DNA of 64,000 bases. It comes from Mesorhabditis belari. Lineage: Eukaryota; Nematoda; Chromadorea; Rhabditida; Rhabditidae. The position numbers were made by a program, and so were the translations under genes. The stretch lies in the NCBI GenBank assembly GCA_958450365.1, contig CAUEEP010000735.1, positions 377,501-441,500 on the forward strand. Direction: 5' to 3'. Below, piece after piece: positions 24,190-37,400 of the stretch; position 1 is the stretch's first letter; the number at the start of each line of letters is the position of its first letter. The notes beneath the pieces were generated by a model, which worked only from the letters and a program-made list of their open reading frames with translations, was not told the origin of the DNA and made no database searches.

Positions 24190-24745
24190 TTGGGGATTAC
24201 TGTAGACACGTTGCAGAGTAGAAAACGACTAGAATGTGAACTAAATGCAGTTTAGGAGACACCGGGTTACTGTAGTTTGCACCATGTTCTACAGTACTAC
24301 AGTGTGTTCTAATAGAATTTCTATTACTGTGGCTTGCTGTAGATGTACTTGTAGAGCTTGCAAGTTCTACTTTACAGCTTCTACAGTAATCTCAAAGATT
24401 CTTCTACTCCTACAGTATCTCTAGATGTGTAAAAATGTAATCTTACTCCTGTAGCGTACTGTAGAGTTACCCGTCTAGCTGTAGCTACTATAGCTCTGTA
24501 GATCCACCTATCATACTGTAGCTACTGTAGCTTACTGTAGAACCACCCATGTTACTGTAGCTACTGTAGCTTGCTTTAGAACTGCCCGTCTAGCTGTAGC
24601 TGCTGTGGCTCTGTAGATCTACCTGTTTTACTGTAGCTACTGTAGCTTACTGTAGACCCACCCGTTTTACTGTAGCTACTGTAGCTTGCTGTAGATCTAT
24701 CCGTCTTGCTGTAGCTACTATAGATTACTGTAGATCTACCAGTCT
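24190..24745. repeat. Minisatellite built on CTGTAGCTACTGTAG
   Basis: From about 24,460 a roughly 60-bp higher-order unit ('ctgtagctactgtagcttac', then 'tgtagatc/acc-acccgt') repeats about five times. Upstream is a looser 'ctgtag/tacagt' field. It contains many self-complementary TAGCTA/CTACAGTA motifs. Confidence 0.85.
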
Positions 24746-25686
24746 TACTCTATCGAATTTCAATAGTAAACATGAGGTGCTGAGCTTTCATCGCCAACTT
24801 CCTATGCCAAGTTTCCATGTGAACTTGAATCTCTGCAGCTGCTGTAACTAGAAACATCTAGATCCATGTGAATTGAATCTTTGCCCCCAAAAAAACATCA
24901 AAATCGCTCTTTCACCTAATAAATTCGAATCTTTATCCAATTTTGATGAGTAATAATTTGATGAACTTCTAGATTTCTGTATGCAAAATCAAAAAACCGG
25001 CTTTTCTTTCCTCATTTACCCACCTTCAATCACCAAATTTCCAAAGAAAACCCGTTTTTTGCATTCGAAGATCTTAAAAACGTGAAAATTTACATTCAAA
25101 AGCCATCTAGATCCATCTAGATCTAATAAATTCAAGGCCGAAAATGTTTTTTGATCTTTTCTTTAGAATTTTTCATGAATCTTTTAGTCAAGTCTAATCA
25201 TGTTGGCCAAAAGCCGGTAATTATTCGAGGAAATTTGTCAGTAAACAAATGAGGCAATGGCTTCAGACTTATTGCTCATCTATGATCGTTTTTTGTTTTA
25301 AAACTCTCTTTGAATAAAGCTAAAGTTGTAGTGAAGAAAATTTGAAGAAAAATTTTCCAGACGAACTTTTTCTGATGTTTTTTCGATGATTGGTCATCAG
25401 ATTCGTCGATTTTAATTCATAAATGTAAATTTTACAGCAAAAAAAGTTTAATATAGAGATTTTAACAATAAAAACGGGGGTGGCTGGCTTGAATAGAGAG
25501 ATTTCAATAAAGTTTTCACTTCTCGATGTTTGGGATTTCCGGCATTGTCAATTTTTGTTTAAAAAGAGTTTATTAAAGTGGTTTTTGGTTATTTGAAGGG
25601 TTGAAAAGTTAAAAATCTCAAAAAATGTAGTCTCAACTTAAAGATTCACACAATCTATGGCTTATTTAAGCTCTACTTACAACTTC

Positions 25687-26312
25687 CGTTCTTTTTCAGA
25701 AACCCGTTGCTGTTCTCCGCTGAATAGCGCGCTGCAGCTACCGTGCTCTCGCGTTTATAAGGCCAAGCATATAAGGTCAAACAATGCGCGTATATAAGGC
25801 CATTTGGCTCAAGCAATGCGCGTATATAAGGCCATTTCCAAGCAACTCGCGTATATAAGGCCATTTGGCTCAAGTAACTCGCGTATATAAGGCCATTTGG
25901 CTCAAGCAATGCGCGTATATAAGGCCATTTCCAAGCAACTCGCGTATATAAGACCATTTCGCTCAAGTAACTCGCGTATATAAGACCATTTCGCTCATTT
26001 TTCTTTATTTCAATTGCGCGGAGTTGCTTTTTTTTATAAGTCCCGATAAACTGACAACCGAATCATTCCACTAAATAATAAGTAAAGAACCTTACAATTA
26101 GAAAAACAAAAATAAACTGACAAAATAAAACAATCCCATCCTAAATTGAACAAAATGAGCAAAATGGTCTTATATACGCGCATTGCTTGAGCCAAATGGC
26201 CTTATATACGCGCATTGATTGACCTGATATGCTTGGCTTTATATACGCGAGAGTACGGTAGCTGGGGTGCGCTATTAAGCGGAGAGCAGCCACGAATTTC
26301 TGAAAAAGAACC
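25687..26312. mobile_element. Palindromic element carrying TATA-box-like 31-bp repeats
   Basis: The outer arms pair: 'ttctttttcagaaacccgtt' with 'aatttctgaaaaagaacc', and 'gcagctaccgtgctctcgcg' with 'cgcgagagtacggtagctg'. The left arm holds about eight units of roughly 31 bp containing 'cgcgtatataaggccatttg'; the right arm holds about three in inverse orientation ('ccttatatacgcgcattg'). A 97-codon minus-strand frame is a repeat artefact. A dispersed copy of the repeat lies at 27,828-27,981. Confidence 0.85.
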
Positions 26313-27827
26313 GAAGTCTACTTTTACTTATAAACTTACATCACTTTCACTGAGTTTAGATCAAGTTTAGGCTTCGCTTGCACTTTGAAAGCGTAAACTT
26401 TCGTTAATTTTTGCACACCAAATTAAAACGCAAATCCAGTGCATCAGATCATCAAAGAAACTATTTCTCTTCAATGAATCAAGAATTGAATTTACACAAA
26501 AATTTTCCTAATCAGTTTACCCATTTCCGCAAAGTTTTTCAGCTGAAAGTTTTCGATAAGAAAAAAGAAATGAGAAGAAATGTTAAAAAACCGAAGAACA
26601 TTCGATTATCGGGGAAATTTTCGGGAATCAAATGGGAATTGACTTAATTTTTCACTTCCTATCTGCGCAAATTTCGTTTGTTTTATAGTTTTATAGTGAT
26701 TGAACTCAAATTTTCAAATCTAAAGCTTGTCTTGACTTTAAAAGACAAAAAAAGCCCAAGTTTCACTGAATTTTGTTTATTAGAGCTGGCTCTTTTCCTT
26801 GTCAAGTGCCAGACAGGACAGTTGTTTTGTGCAAAAAAGCTTTGAGAGATGGCTAGGGTGTAGTTGAGTGAACGGGCTATAACTAGAAGTTGAGCGTTTT
26901 GAAAAGTTTGCAAACTTTTACCGTCTGGAAGACTCCTTTAGATTCGTTACTTTGGAATGGAATACTTTAAATCAGTTTAAACAAATAGAACACTTTGAAT
27001 GGAAGACTTTAAACACTTTAAACCCTTTGAATGGAAGACTTTAAGCACTTCAAACACTTTAACCTTTCAAATCTCCTTGCCTGGCACACTCAAATCGAAT
27101 CAAATCGAATTCAAATGGAGTGTACCAATGTAACTACAAGATTTTAAAGTCAGACTAACTCAGAGTCAGAGTCAGAGTCAGTTAAAGTCAGAGTCAGACT
27201 AAATTTTGATGAAATCAAAATCTTTCCCTCAAAACCCACCAAAACACCAATTTTATTTAACCAATTTTAACCAATTCCACTAGTGAGTTGAACTTTTGTG
27301 TAAATCCCTGCAATTCCCATACCCGTTTCCAGACTTCCAACCTTTCCCCTGATCTTTTTGTTGACTTCAATCAAACAATGAATCTGCGGGAATTCCTCGT
27401 CTTCTTTCAGCCACAAAAAACTCGAGCAAACACATAAGCCGACACCAACAAAGACGCAAATATTGAGCTACGGCTGGCACGTGTGGGGAAGGATTGGCGT
27501 TTAATGGAGATTCGAAAACTAAGCCAGTTTAGAACCTGGAGATCTAGTGTTGAACTGTTGTCAGCCATTTCTTAGCTTAGCTTGGCCAAACTAAGCATCT
27601 AATGGGCAAATGGCCAAAAGATCTGATGTTGAACTGTTGCCAGCCATTTCTTACCTTAGTTTGGCCTCAATAATTTGGCCAATCCAAGTCAATGAAGCGC
27701 TTAAATTCTAGATTTCTATTGTTAGCCAAACTCTGACTTTAAACTCTAAAACTCTGACTCAAGTAAATTTGGGTTTGCCCTTTGCCAGCTTGTCCAGTCC
27801 TTTGCCAGTTTATCCAGTGCTTTTCTG
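26313..27827. other. Gene-free stretch
   Basis: No gene supported. Short runs: 'ggaagacttta/aacactttaaac' at 26,960-27,070, 'cagagtcagagt' at 27,165-27,200, and a direct repeat of about 70 bp at 27,555-27,665 ('ttgaactgttgtcagccatt'). Confidence 0.4.
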
Positions 27828-27981
27828 TGTATAAGGCCATTTGGCTCAAGCAACTCGCATAAATAGGGCCAAGCATATAAGGTCAATGAATGCGCGTATA
27901 TGAGGCCATTTGGCTCAAGTAACTCGCGTATATAAGGCCATTTGGCTCAAGCAATGCGCGTATATAAGGTCATTTCTTTTC
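27828..27981. repeat. Dispersed copy of the TATATAAGG 31-bp repeats
   Basis: Four to five units ('cgcgtatataaggccatttg', 'gctcaagcaa') in the same orientation as 25,740-25,995. It lacks the flanking palindrome ends. Confidence 0.9.
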
Positions 27982-30900
27982 TTTGGTTCCTGTCTTGAAT
28001 TTTGAGTCAATTTACTAACTATACAGAGCTCAAATCCATTGTTACATTTTAGTTTTTTAGTTTTCTTCTTTAGATTTCTTCTTTAGTTCTCTTCTTTAGT
28101 TCTCTTCTTTATTTTCCTTCTTTAGTTTCCTTCTTTGATTTCCTTCTTTAGTTCTCTTCGTTAGTTTCCTTCTTTACTTTCCTTAATTCCTTTTCTGCAA
28201 ACCTAGAACCCATGACACTTTGATGAAATCAGTGCTTCATTTCGAATTTGATTAAATGTGAGTGTCTGAGAATTCCAGGCAAACAAAGACCCAAAAAAGA
28301 GATGAACTAGTTCCGGGGCTCTTTTCCCAAAACTTGTAGATTTTTGGGGGGAAATGGGGCGGGCCAAGGCAGTGTGGAATTAGAGAAACGGTTGGAGAGA
28401 AAAAGAGCGGAAAAAAACTGGGCCAGACACGTACACATTGCAGTAGACAGGCATTAGTTCTATTCTTTGTTTCTTTTCAAATCGATTCCTCTTTATATTG
28501 TGTTTTATTTTTGATGCTTATCTTTTCGATAATTGGCACATAGACGTAAAATCGATTGCCGCAAAACGGCTACATTTAAATTTGATGTTCGGGCATTGAG
28601 AAGTTCTGGTTCTTCTTTAAAAGCAATAATTTGGCCAGAAATTCTTCAATCTTTTTGCTATTTCTGTTCTTTAAGCCTTTCCCTGTCCAAGTACGAGAAT
28701 TTCTAGTACTAACGCTTTATCTAGACTTGATCGCACTCTTGAATTGTTTCCAAAGTTCTCAAGTCGCTGACAGTTTTACACAAATCTCCAACTCTCGAAT
28801 TCCTTCAAGAGTTTCCTAAAACTGAAATTTTTCTTCATAAGTCAACAATTCCTCTACACTCAACAATTCCTCAAGCATTTTTCTTATCGAAAGATCTTTC
28901 GATCAAAATCTTTCGAATTAAGCATCAATCTCTCCTTTCTATATAAGATTTTTGAAACTGATTTGTTTTATGCCAATGGAAATTGTTGCTGTCTTCTCAA
29001 GGCTTATCAGAGAATTTCTAGCACTTCCTGAAAGATAAGGCAAATATTTTCCTGCTTGAATTTTCACAGAATTGAATGAAATGTGGTAATTGATTTGATG
29101 CTTTTGGGTTTTCGCTGTTAAACTCTACCTCAGAAATGGTTGAACTTGTCATTCATCAAACTGATTCCAATTTGACACTTGTACAGCTTATATAAGTTTC
29201 TAAAGCTGCGAAGTAAAAGCTTTTCAAGTTAGCTTTCAGGCTTTAAAGTTAGCTTTAAAGGCTTTCAAGTTAGCTTTGAAATTAGCTCTGAAATTTGGTT
29301 CTAAAGCTGATCTTTTAAGCTAGCAGCTAGCTATCCATTGGCCTTTCATCCCCTCATTATCTTCTCCAAAAGCTGCAAAATGAACCTATTCATAAAGTAA
29401 AAGCAAATTCATCACTATTCATTTATTTCAATGCTTTTTTTGGCATCATCTATCTCTCTATTAATTTATAAAGGAAAAGGAAAAGGAGCGCGATTTTCGA
29501 TCACTTCTTCCGGGCAATCGGAGGGAGCAAAAAACGGCGGAAAAAGGCTGAATGGAAAAGGAAAGGAATGGAAGCTGAAAAGGGGCGAAAAGCAATTTCA
29601 TTTCTTTCCTTTCCTTTCCTTCTTTCTTTCCTTTCTTTCTTTTCCCTTACATAGGGGCGGCCCCATGGGGTGGATGGGGCAGACCACAAATGAACATGGG
29701 CCGCCCACCAGAGACATACACAAACAACTTCTTTCTTGAGCTTCGTTTTTACCATATTCACCTCATTACGTCTAGATTTTCTATATTTTATCTATTTAAT
29801 ATATTGAAACTAAGCTTTACAATGTTTATTTTGGACTTTAACTACTTTATTCACAGCTTTAACTAGATCAACAGCTTCTCTTCTCATTCGAGCTCCCTTG
29901 TGCCTCATTTTGTGGCCATTCTTCACCTCATTACGTCTAGATTTTCTATATATTATCTATTTTATCTATTTAATATATTGAAACTAAGCTTTACAGTGTT
30001 TATTTTGGACTTTAACTACTTTATTCACAGCTTTAACTAGATCAACAACTTCTTGTCTCATTTGAGCTCTCTTGTGCTTCGTTTTGTGACCATTCTCTAC
30101 TCATTATAGCTTTTTGTTATTTGGAGATTTCCAGCCAACTATTCTTCCTATTCTTTTGCTTTAGCTGTTAACCTTGGAAACTTTCAACAATCTTCAAAAA
30201 GTCACAATTACAAATTTCATTTCTATCTCCAAATTGCAATGATTGCCAAAAAGGCAATCATTGCCTTTTTGACTTCTCCATTTTCTTAGCTCTATAACTT
30301 TATCTATCAATTGATTGAAAAAGTTAACTATTTTTCTGCAACACAACATCCAAATTCTTTTCCACAAATCTCTCCAAGATCTTTGACCTTCACAATCCTT
30401 TTTTCCATTACATTCCCAAAACTCTACTTCCTAGTCCCAATTCTCCCAAATTTTCTCATTTCTTTCTATTGTCCATTACATTTTATCGCTCAATAAATTA
30501 ACCTAAATGTGAGAGATCTTTGATTTTTCTTTGCTGTTGTACTTCCGACAAATTTTTGCGTCAACTTTATGAGACTACAAAAGTTACGACAATGGAAGTA
30601 TTTTAGAACCCAAAAATAGCTCAAAATCTGATGAAAATAAAGATCTTTGACAAGCAACCAATCCTTCAAAACCAAAACTGAATTCAAGCCTCAAAACTAA
30701 GCTTTTAAACGCTTTCCAAGCTTAGAAAGAACTCAAAGCGTCTCTAAAATCATCCAAATTCTCAAGATCTTTGGTCTTTCTCTCAAATCTTTCCTACGTG
30801 ACCCATCTTTTGACCATCTTTTTCCCATTTTTCGGAACTTTTTGGCAGAACAGTTGCCCCGGATTTCCGCCTATCTTTTCCAAATTCTCTATTTTTGATC

Positions 30901-31060
30901 ACTTGATAGAGGCTTGAGGGCGGATTTATTACAATGGATGATAGGATTTCTTGTTGTTGATTGAGAATAATTGAATGACTGGGGGGACAAGTTGATGGAC
31001 CATGTGACGCAAAGGATTTCAGTTATTTCCGGATCTCAATTCATTCTCATTTCTTGAGTC
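27982..31060. other. Gene-free stretch upstream of the ETS locus
   Basis: Contains a 'ttctttagt' tract at 28,060-28,190, a GC-richer block at 28,300-28,445 ('aaatggggcgggccaaggca'), another at 29,480-29,720, and a tandem duplication at 29,764-30,065. No protein gene is visible. It may hold 5' regulatory sequence for the ETS gene, which is inference. Confidence 0.35.
29764..30065. repeat. Tandem duplication, unit about 165 bp, two copies
   Basis: 'cattacgtctagattttcta', 'aagctttaca', 'ttggactttaactactttat' and 'tttaactagatcaacagctt' occur at 29,764-29,897 and again at 29,931-30,065 with few differences. Confidence 0.85.
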
Positions 31061-31157
31061 CAGGTGTACCTTGCTGTTCTTTCACTTGCTCAATTGTTGC
31101 TCAATGTCATTTGCTCAATCTCATTTGCTCAATGGTTACTCAATTGTTACTTTATCA

Positions 31158-33633
31158 ATGATTTCAGATAATCCCACTTCGTTTGTTGATGTTAACACGT
31201 TTACAAATCATATTATGCGCAGGGAATTGATGCTCACGCTTGAAAATATGGTGAGTCTACTTTTATTTACAAGAATCTCCTTCAAGAATCTCAGTCAAGA
31301 ATCTCGGTGAAGAATCCAGCCAAGTAACTCTTACTGTATCAGTAAAAACCTACAGAATCATCAGCTTACACAGCTACCAATAAGTACTATAAGCTGCAGT
31401 ACCAGTTTGGCTACATTGTTCAACATTTCACAAAGGCAAAGGCACAAAGAAGGATCCTAAGCTCTTGGCCAAGGACTGTTGTACTGTAGTAGCCAGTACG
31501 CCAGTACTGTATGTAGCCAGTACGCCAGTACTAGCCAGTACTGCAAGCCTAGTACCAGGTTTTACAGTAAACCCTCAATCTTGCAACTCTTTCTTGGTCC
31601 CTGCAACTATCTAACAAAACCCCAAACCCGTATTTGATCTTTACGAGGAAGTTCAGCAAGACTGAACCCCTGAAACCCTATCAAATCCCATCAGAACACT
31701 CGCCTCGGGGTCGACCCTTTCATCGAATTGTTTGAGCGGCGCTAGCGTGGATCTCAGCTTTCCGCACGCGCAAACTTTTCCTTTTCTTTACGCAAACTTT
31801 CCGGTTCCTTTTCAATTGACGGTTCTCTTCTCGAGGCCTTCGATCAACCCTTCACTTTTCCGACCCCCACTCACTATACCCATGCGAGTGTGTCTAGACC
31901 GTCGCACGATCTACGACTAACATTATTTAGGGTTACTGTAGAATCTAAATCGTTACAGTAATCTAGGGAAGTACATTAGTCTTCAGCAAAATTGAATAGC
32001 TTTAATTGAAGTTAAACAACAAAATTGAATAAAACTTAAAGAATTTTAAGCTATCTTTTGATTTAATGATAAGATTTAAAGAATATTCAGCTAAATACTT
32101 ATCCAGTCATGTTGTAGGGAAGAAAATTGATCTGTAAATCATGTTTTTTTCGTTTAAAAATGAATTTTGACACACAGATGGATTAGGAGTCCATCGAGGA
32201 CAGTTAATCCAGGATTTCCTCTTACTTTAAGTTCCAGCCAAATCAAAACCAATCAAATTGTGCAACTCTTGGTACAAATAGACTGAAAACCAGTCAAAAA
32301 AAAAAAAAGAAAACATTTTCACACAAATCACTCTCGGATTGCCGTGAAAAGTCGGGTGTATTCCTTTCACCCTTCACCTCCAAAGAGGCAAACTGTGCGG
32401 GGGGAAATGGGGGCTCGGGGGTCTTCTCGTGCACGCTCAACAAACAAGGGAAATGGGAAAGGATGGGACGGACACAAGGCAAGAAAGCGGATCTCTCTCT
32501 AGTCTCTTCCCAGCTCCTATTTGCCCCACGAGCTGCGCAAGGGGAGCGCCCCATTGTTTGGCCCGTTTCTACAGTCTTTGGATCTTTTTTTCTCTCCTAC
32601 ATCGAAATCTCTAGCTTTAGGCTTTCTATGACTGATTCTAGAAATAATACCAAGAAATTCTAGCTCTCTAGCTTTTCACTGAATCCTGATACCTCTCAAA
32701 ATCCTATTCTACTTCTCTAAGGTAGCCTGCGGGCCTGTCAGTCCTCGCACGACCCCACCCCTTCTAGGCACGATCATCTATCCTGAATTTTTGACTAAAT
32801 TATTGATTGTTGTAGCTTAAAACCTACTTTCTGTATAATCTTTCTATTTTCTAGTCTCCGAAACTAGCCGCTCCCGCTCCGGCACCACCATCGCTTTCTT
32901 TTGGTGCCGCTGGAAGCCCATTCGACTCTAGCGCTTTGAACGCTCTTCTACCAGGTATATTTTGAACTACAGTACTTTAGATTTTGAACTATAGAACTAA
33001 TAGAACTGTACTGAGTGTTTAAACTCAAATTTAACTTGTTCTTTTTAGGCCTGGCAACCCGGTCAGCTTTCTCGGTGGTTTGTGGTGCGGGTGGAAACGT
33101 TTTGCCGGGAGTTACGACAGCCTCGAATTTCTTCGACGTCGGCAGCCCGCCAGCCACCATTTCAACGGCCGCCTCCCCGTTTGCTCCATTATTGTTCCCA
33201 AATATCGGATCACCGCAATCGATTCCACCGACACCAGTCCTTCAATCGACCGCGCTGCCGGTGGTTACCAGCTCGGCGCTGGTAAACGCTGTGAGTGTTT
33301 TGATGATTTGCTATGACTGAAGGTTTTAGAGAACTAGAGCGAACAGCTAAAGCTTTAGAATAAGTTTACAGTATCAACAACTAGAACAGAACCAACAACT
33401 AACGCTAAAAACTAAAGCTTTAGAATCAGCTTACAGTATCAAAACTTTCAAAACAAGTTCTAAACATTTCTTTTAACTTTAATTTCCATTTCCAGGTCCA
33501 AGCGTTGACAGCCGGTTCCCCACAAGCTCCAGTTTTGTTCAATCAGCTCATGTGCCTACCTGGTTTTCTAAACGGGAATCTCCAAGCGCAAACGATGCCC
33601 ACCCAATTCAAGCCAATTCCCGCAAACGGATAA
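31158..33633 (+). CDS. 5' exon block of the ETS locus or separate small gene (low-complexity protein, about 190 aa)
   Basis: Four phase-compatible exons: 31,158-31,250 (or from 31,168 if the TTTCAG is used as an acceptor), 32,855-32,954, 33,049-33,290 and 33,496-33,633. Start ATG ATT TCA GAT is the first in-frame Met near the acceptor-like site; an upstream start is possible. The product begins with DNPTSFVDVNTF, then has Ala/Pro-rich segments (LAAPAPAPPSL, GSPPATISTAASPF), typical of the disordered N-terminal region of a transcription factor. The fourth exon reaches an in-frame TAA (33,631-33,633) three bases before a good donor (cggtgagg). The Pointed-domain exon follows at 34,413 in a phase that does not fit this donor. 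It could be a short isoform, a separate gene, or a 5' part joined through an exon I have not resolved. Confidence 0.55.
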
Positions 33634-34412
33634 TCGGTGAGGAATACTCAAGTAATACTCAAAAATGACTTGATACAGACGAATCTTAATCCGGAAACTG
33701 CACTGGCTTAGACATTACTGGGATTTAAAATTTAAACTAATAAACCAAATCGGAAATCAACTAACACTTAACCTAATCATAGCTCAAATCAAAGCAAATT
33801 CAATTAGAAATCACAAAAACGTGTTTATCACGTTTTCTTCCCTCTGAAAAAGGAACTAATCAGCGGAATTAAGGAAATTTTGCGCCGAAACTCGGAGGTA
33901 ATAAAATTTTTTTTTTGGTTTTTGGCGGCGTTTTTCTGGGAACAAAGTCTTTTTTTTTGATTCGAAACAAACAAAAAAGATTAGAAATGAAAAAACGGCT
34001 AAAAATTGAGTACTTGTAGTAGATTCGAGATCTCAAAAATCAGCTGAAGGGATTTAGGAGAAAAAAAAACGAAAAGAGAGAGCTCTGTTTCAAAGCCGAG
34101 CTCTAGTTTTCGATTTTTGAGTTTTTAAATGATTTTTTTAGGTTTTTGATCAAGTACTAGGATATCTAGTGGTTTTCATTTGAAAAAAATGATGAATTGT
34201 TTAAGAGTTGGATCGTAAAACGAACCAGGAAAGAGACTAGAGTTGGCTTTGATCAAAAAATGCTAGAGAATCCGTTTTCGCTAGAGAATCCGCTAAAGAC
34301 TAAAATATTGTAATACTTATTTAAATATTCAGCTAACTATCTGTTTATTATTAGCCAACTATCTGTTTAAATTATCCAATTATCCAAGCTGCTTATTCAA
34401 TCCAAATTTTAG

Positions 34413-37400
34413 CCTTGACTTGGTTGGATGGAGAGTTCGTGAGCCGGTCGACTGGACGATGGACGATGTGGTCGGGTGGATGCTCGAAACGAGTAAGCGT
34501 TTGGGCATCCCGTGTGAGGATATCAATATGAGCAAGGTTGGTATTAGAAAATTCTAAAGTATTTACTTTCTAAAGCATTCTAAAGCAGCATTTAAATGCA
34601 AGATTTACTTCAAATTTGACACCAAAAATCCCTAGTTTGCTAGCTTTCCATAACAAAAACATCTGATTAGCCAAAATTTTTTGTCAGCCAATTTTTGTTG
34701 TCATTGCTTTTCAAAGTAATATTTGCTTAGCTTTACATTCCTATTTCTATTATTATTTCCATTGTTATTTGCTTAGAACTTCTTTGACAAATATGTTTAG
34801 TTTGAGAGCTTGATTTGTTTGTCTTGATTTGTTTATGATTCACTAGTTTGAATCTGTTAGAAAACAGTAGATGAATGAGTAGTTTTTAGGGAATATTTAA
34901 ATAAGCATTCTATTGTTCTAGTCTTTAAATACGGATTGGAAGTAATTGCTAAAGAATGTGTAAAATTGGAAGTCAGTTATTAGTCAGTTTTCCTGGGATT
35001 TTCGTTTTTTTTCATTTGTTTGAGTCTAATTGGTTTAGCAAGGGAAAACGCTAGCAAAACAGGCTTTTTCCTTATAAATCGCCAGAAAGAAAACTTCCAG
35101 AACGTTCGAAAAATCATTTTAGAAGTCATTTCTTTGATCACCAATCCATAAACATTTCAAATCCTTTGTTTTCTTTGCAAAAAAGCCAAGTTCTTCTAGT
35201 TGTCAGAGATTCATTTTCCCAAAAAAACTCTACTCGGTTTTAAATGACCGGAAATTAGCATTTATTTTGTAAATTATTGAAAATCTTGTCTTTTTCATCT
35301 AGAATTGGTTAAATTATATAAAAATTTGATTTTTTTTTCAGTTCGCCACTCTTTCTGGAGCTGAATTGTTAAAAATGAATGAGAACGATTTCACCGATTG
35401 CGATCCAAGCTACGGAAAGCTATTCTACCGGGAAATGGCCAGATTTTTAAATGGTTAGTTACCTTAGAATAGTTACTAATTCAAAGATTTTCAATACAAA
35501 AATGAAATTTTACAGTTACCATCCCTGAGGACAACATTTTGGATGATGTTCTGAGGAAATACAAAGATTTGGAGGAGTCAAAGCCGACAATTGACACCAA
35601 TGCGATCTTCCAACAGCAGATTCAACGGCAACAAGAGTGAGTCAAGAATTGAGTTTAATTAAAGGCTTCTATAGTCTACTATAGTCTTCTAGATTCTTCT
35701 AGATTCTTCTAGATGCTTCTAGATTCTTCTAGATGCTTCTAGATTCTTCTAGATTCTTCTAGATTCTTCTAGATTCTTCTATAGTCTTCTATATTCTTTA
35801 CTAAGTCTATATCAGTATATTTAGAATGAACAACCTATTCGCTGCTCAACAACAACTCACACAGACTTTGGCTAACAATATCCGAGCGCAATCGATTGCA
35901 CAATTCACAAACAATCTTTGCGCTGCTTTAAATCCAACTGGATTGAATTTAAACAATTTGGCGGCTTCTCCATTGTTGGCAAACACTTTGCAGGTACATT
36001 TAAGAAGATCAAGAAAAGAGTTCTTAATTGAAACTTTCAGAGAAGGAACTCAATCTCCAGTGATTACTTGCCGTGTTTCCAACAAGGACCCTCAACAAGC
36101 GGAGGATATGATTCGGGTTAGGGTTTGGATAAATTTTGAGTTTTGATTGACTTGTTGAGTTTAAGAAGGCTTAATCTTTCCATTTTTAGAGTCTGAGATC
36201 AAAGGTGTCTTCAAGAATCGACCACTTGATGGGAAAATCCGAAAACGCTCTCAGCACGCTAAGGGCAATAAGTTGTGGGAGTTCATCCGTGATGCTCTGA
36301 AAGATCCATCAACTTGTCCATCAGTAGTGCGGTTGGTTTTTGATTTTTTTGTGATTCTATTGCTCACTTACAAAGTCACATGATTGAATTTTCGAATTAA
36401 ATTGTAACTGGGGATTTGTAAAATGTAAATCTTCTGCAATCCCGAGGAAATCTCGATGTTTGCTCTCTAGCAAATCTATAAACACTCTGCAGCTTGGAAG
36501 AAAAAAGAAAAAGGAAAAATATAAGAAATAATTCTTCGAAAGGGGAAAATAGCAGATGAAAATGTGTGGTGCGTGTGTTTTTTGATCACTTGAACAGAAG
36601 CAGGAGGAGGTGGGCCTGAAGAAGACATGAGAAGAAGTGGAGAAGAGGAGAAGAGGAGAAGAGGTGGTCTGGGGCTTCTCAAGGGGTCCACGAAGGCCAA
36701 CTCCCTTCCTTGCATTATTCAGCGGAACTACACTTTCCCTCTTGGGCCAAGAAAAGCGTCAAAAGTTCGCCGATAAGAAATTGGCTTAAAATTTGAGGGA
36801 TTTCCTGGGCAAATGCTGATTTTTGAGCACTCATAAGTGGCGATTTCAATTCATAATGAAGGGTTTGTTTCCCGTGGTGATCAAGAATCTCAATCTGAAA
36901 TGGGAAACAATTTTCTGAGAAAAGGGATGGTTGATTTTTGAAATCTATGACTCGATCTAGCGATTGGAATTGAAATCTTGCGACTTTTGAAATCTATGAT
37001 TCGTTCACGTTTACAAAGGCTACAAGACAAGGCTAAAGATCACAAATGTGTGAATTTGCAAAAGTAGAAAAGGCAAATTCAATCCAGATTAGATCGATGA
37101 GCTTGATTGTAGCAAAATAGCAAGATGGGCTAGATTGTAGCAAAGCCATCACCATTTTTGATCTTAATTCTAAAACGATGCTATCTCAGACTAATGCTAT
37201 GCCTGGACTAATGCCAGACAGTCTTAGATCAGATTAGAATCTTTGACTTAGTCTTAGATTTCTTAGACAAATACTTGAATCTCTAGAATCAAGCTTCAAA
37301 TCAAGCGAAGTGCAAAATCAAGCTTCAACCCTGATTGGCTAACCTACAGCTACAGCTAACTTAGTCTTAGATTTCTTAGACAAATGCTTGAATCTCTAGA

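Noticed and set aside
784..24745. CRISPR-like arrays among the many direct repeats
   Set aside because: Units are contiguous or degenerate, with no unique spacers of constant length, no leader and no cas genes; the genome is a eukaryote.
25673..25966. 97-residue minus-strand frame rich in 'ALYTRVAWKWPYIRA'
   Set aside because: It is a translation of the 31-bp TATATAAGG repeats within a palindrome.
33015..33320. Three overlapping plus-strand frames as separate genes
   Set aside because: Only the frame entered from the 33,049 acceptor joins its neighbours in phase; the others are shadows.
36476..36715. Minus-strand frame rich in Ser/Pro/Leu
   Set aside because: It comes from a purine-rich 'gaggagaag' stretch in the ETS intron and has no domain or splice partners.
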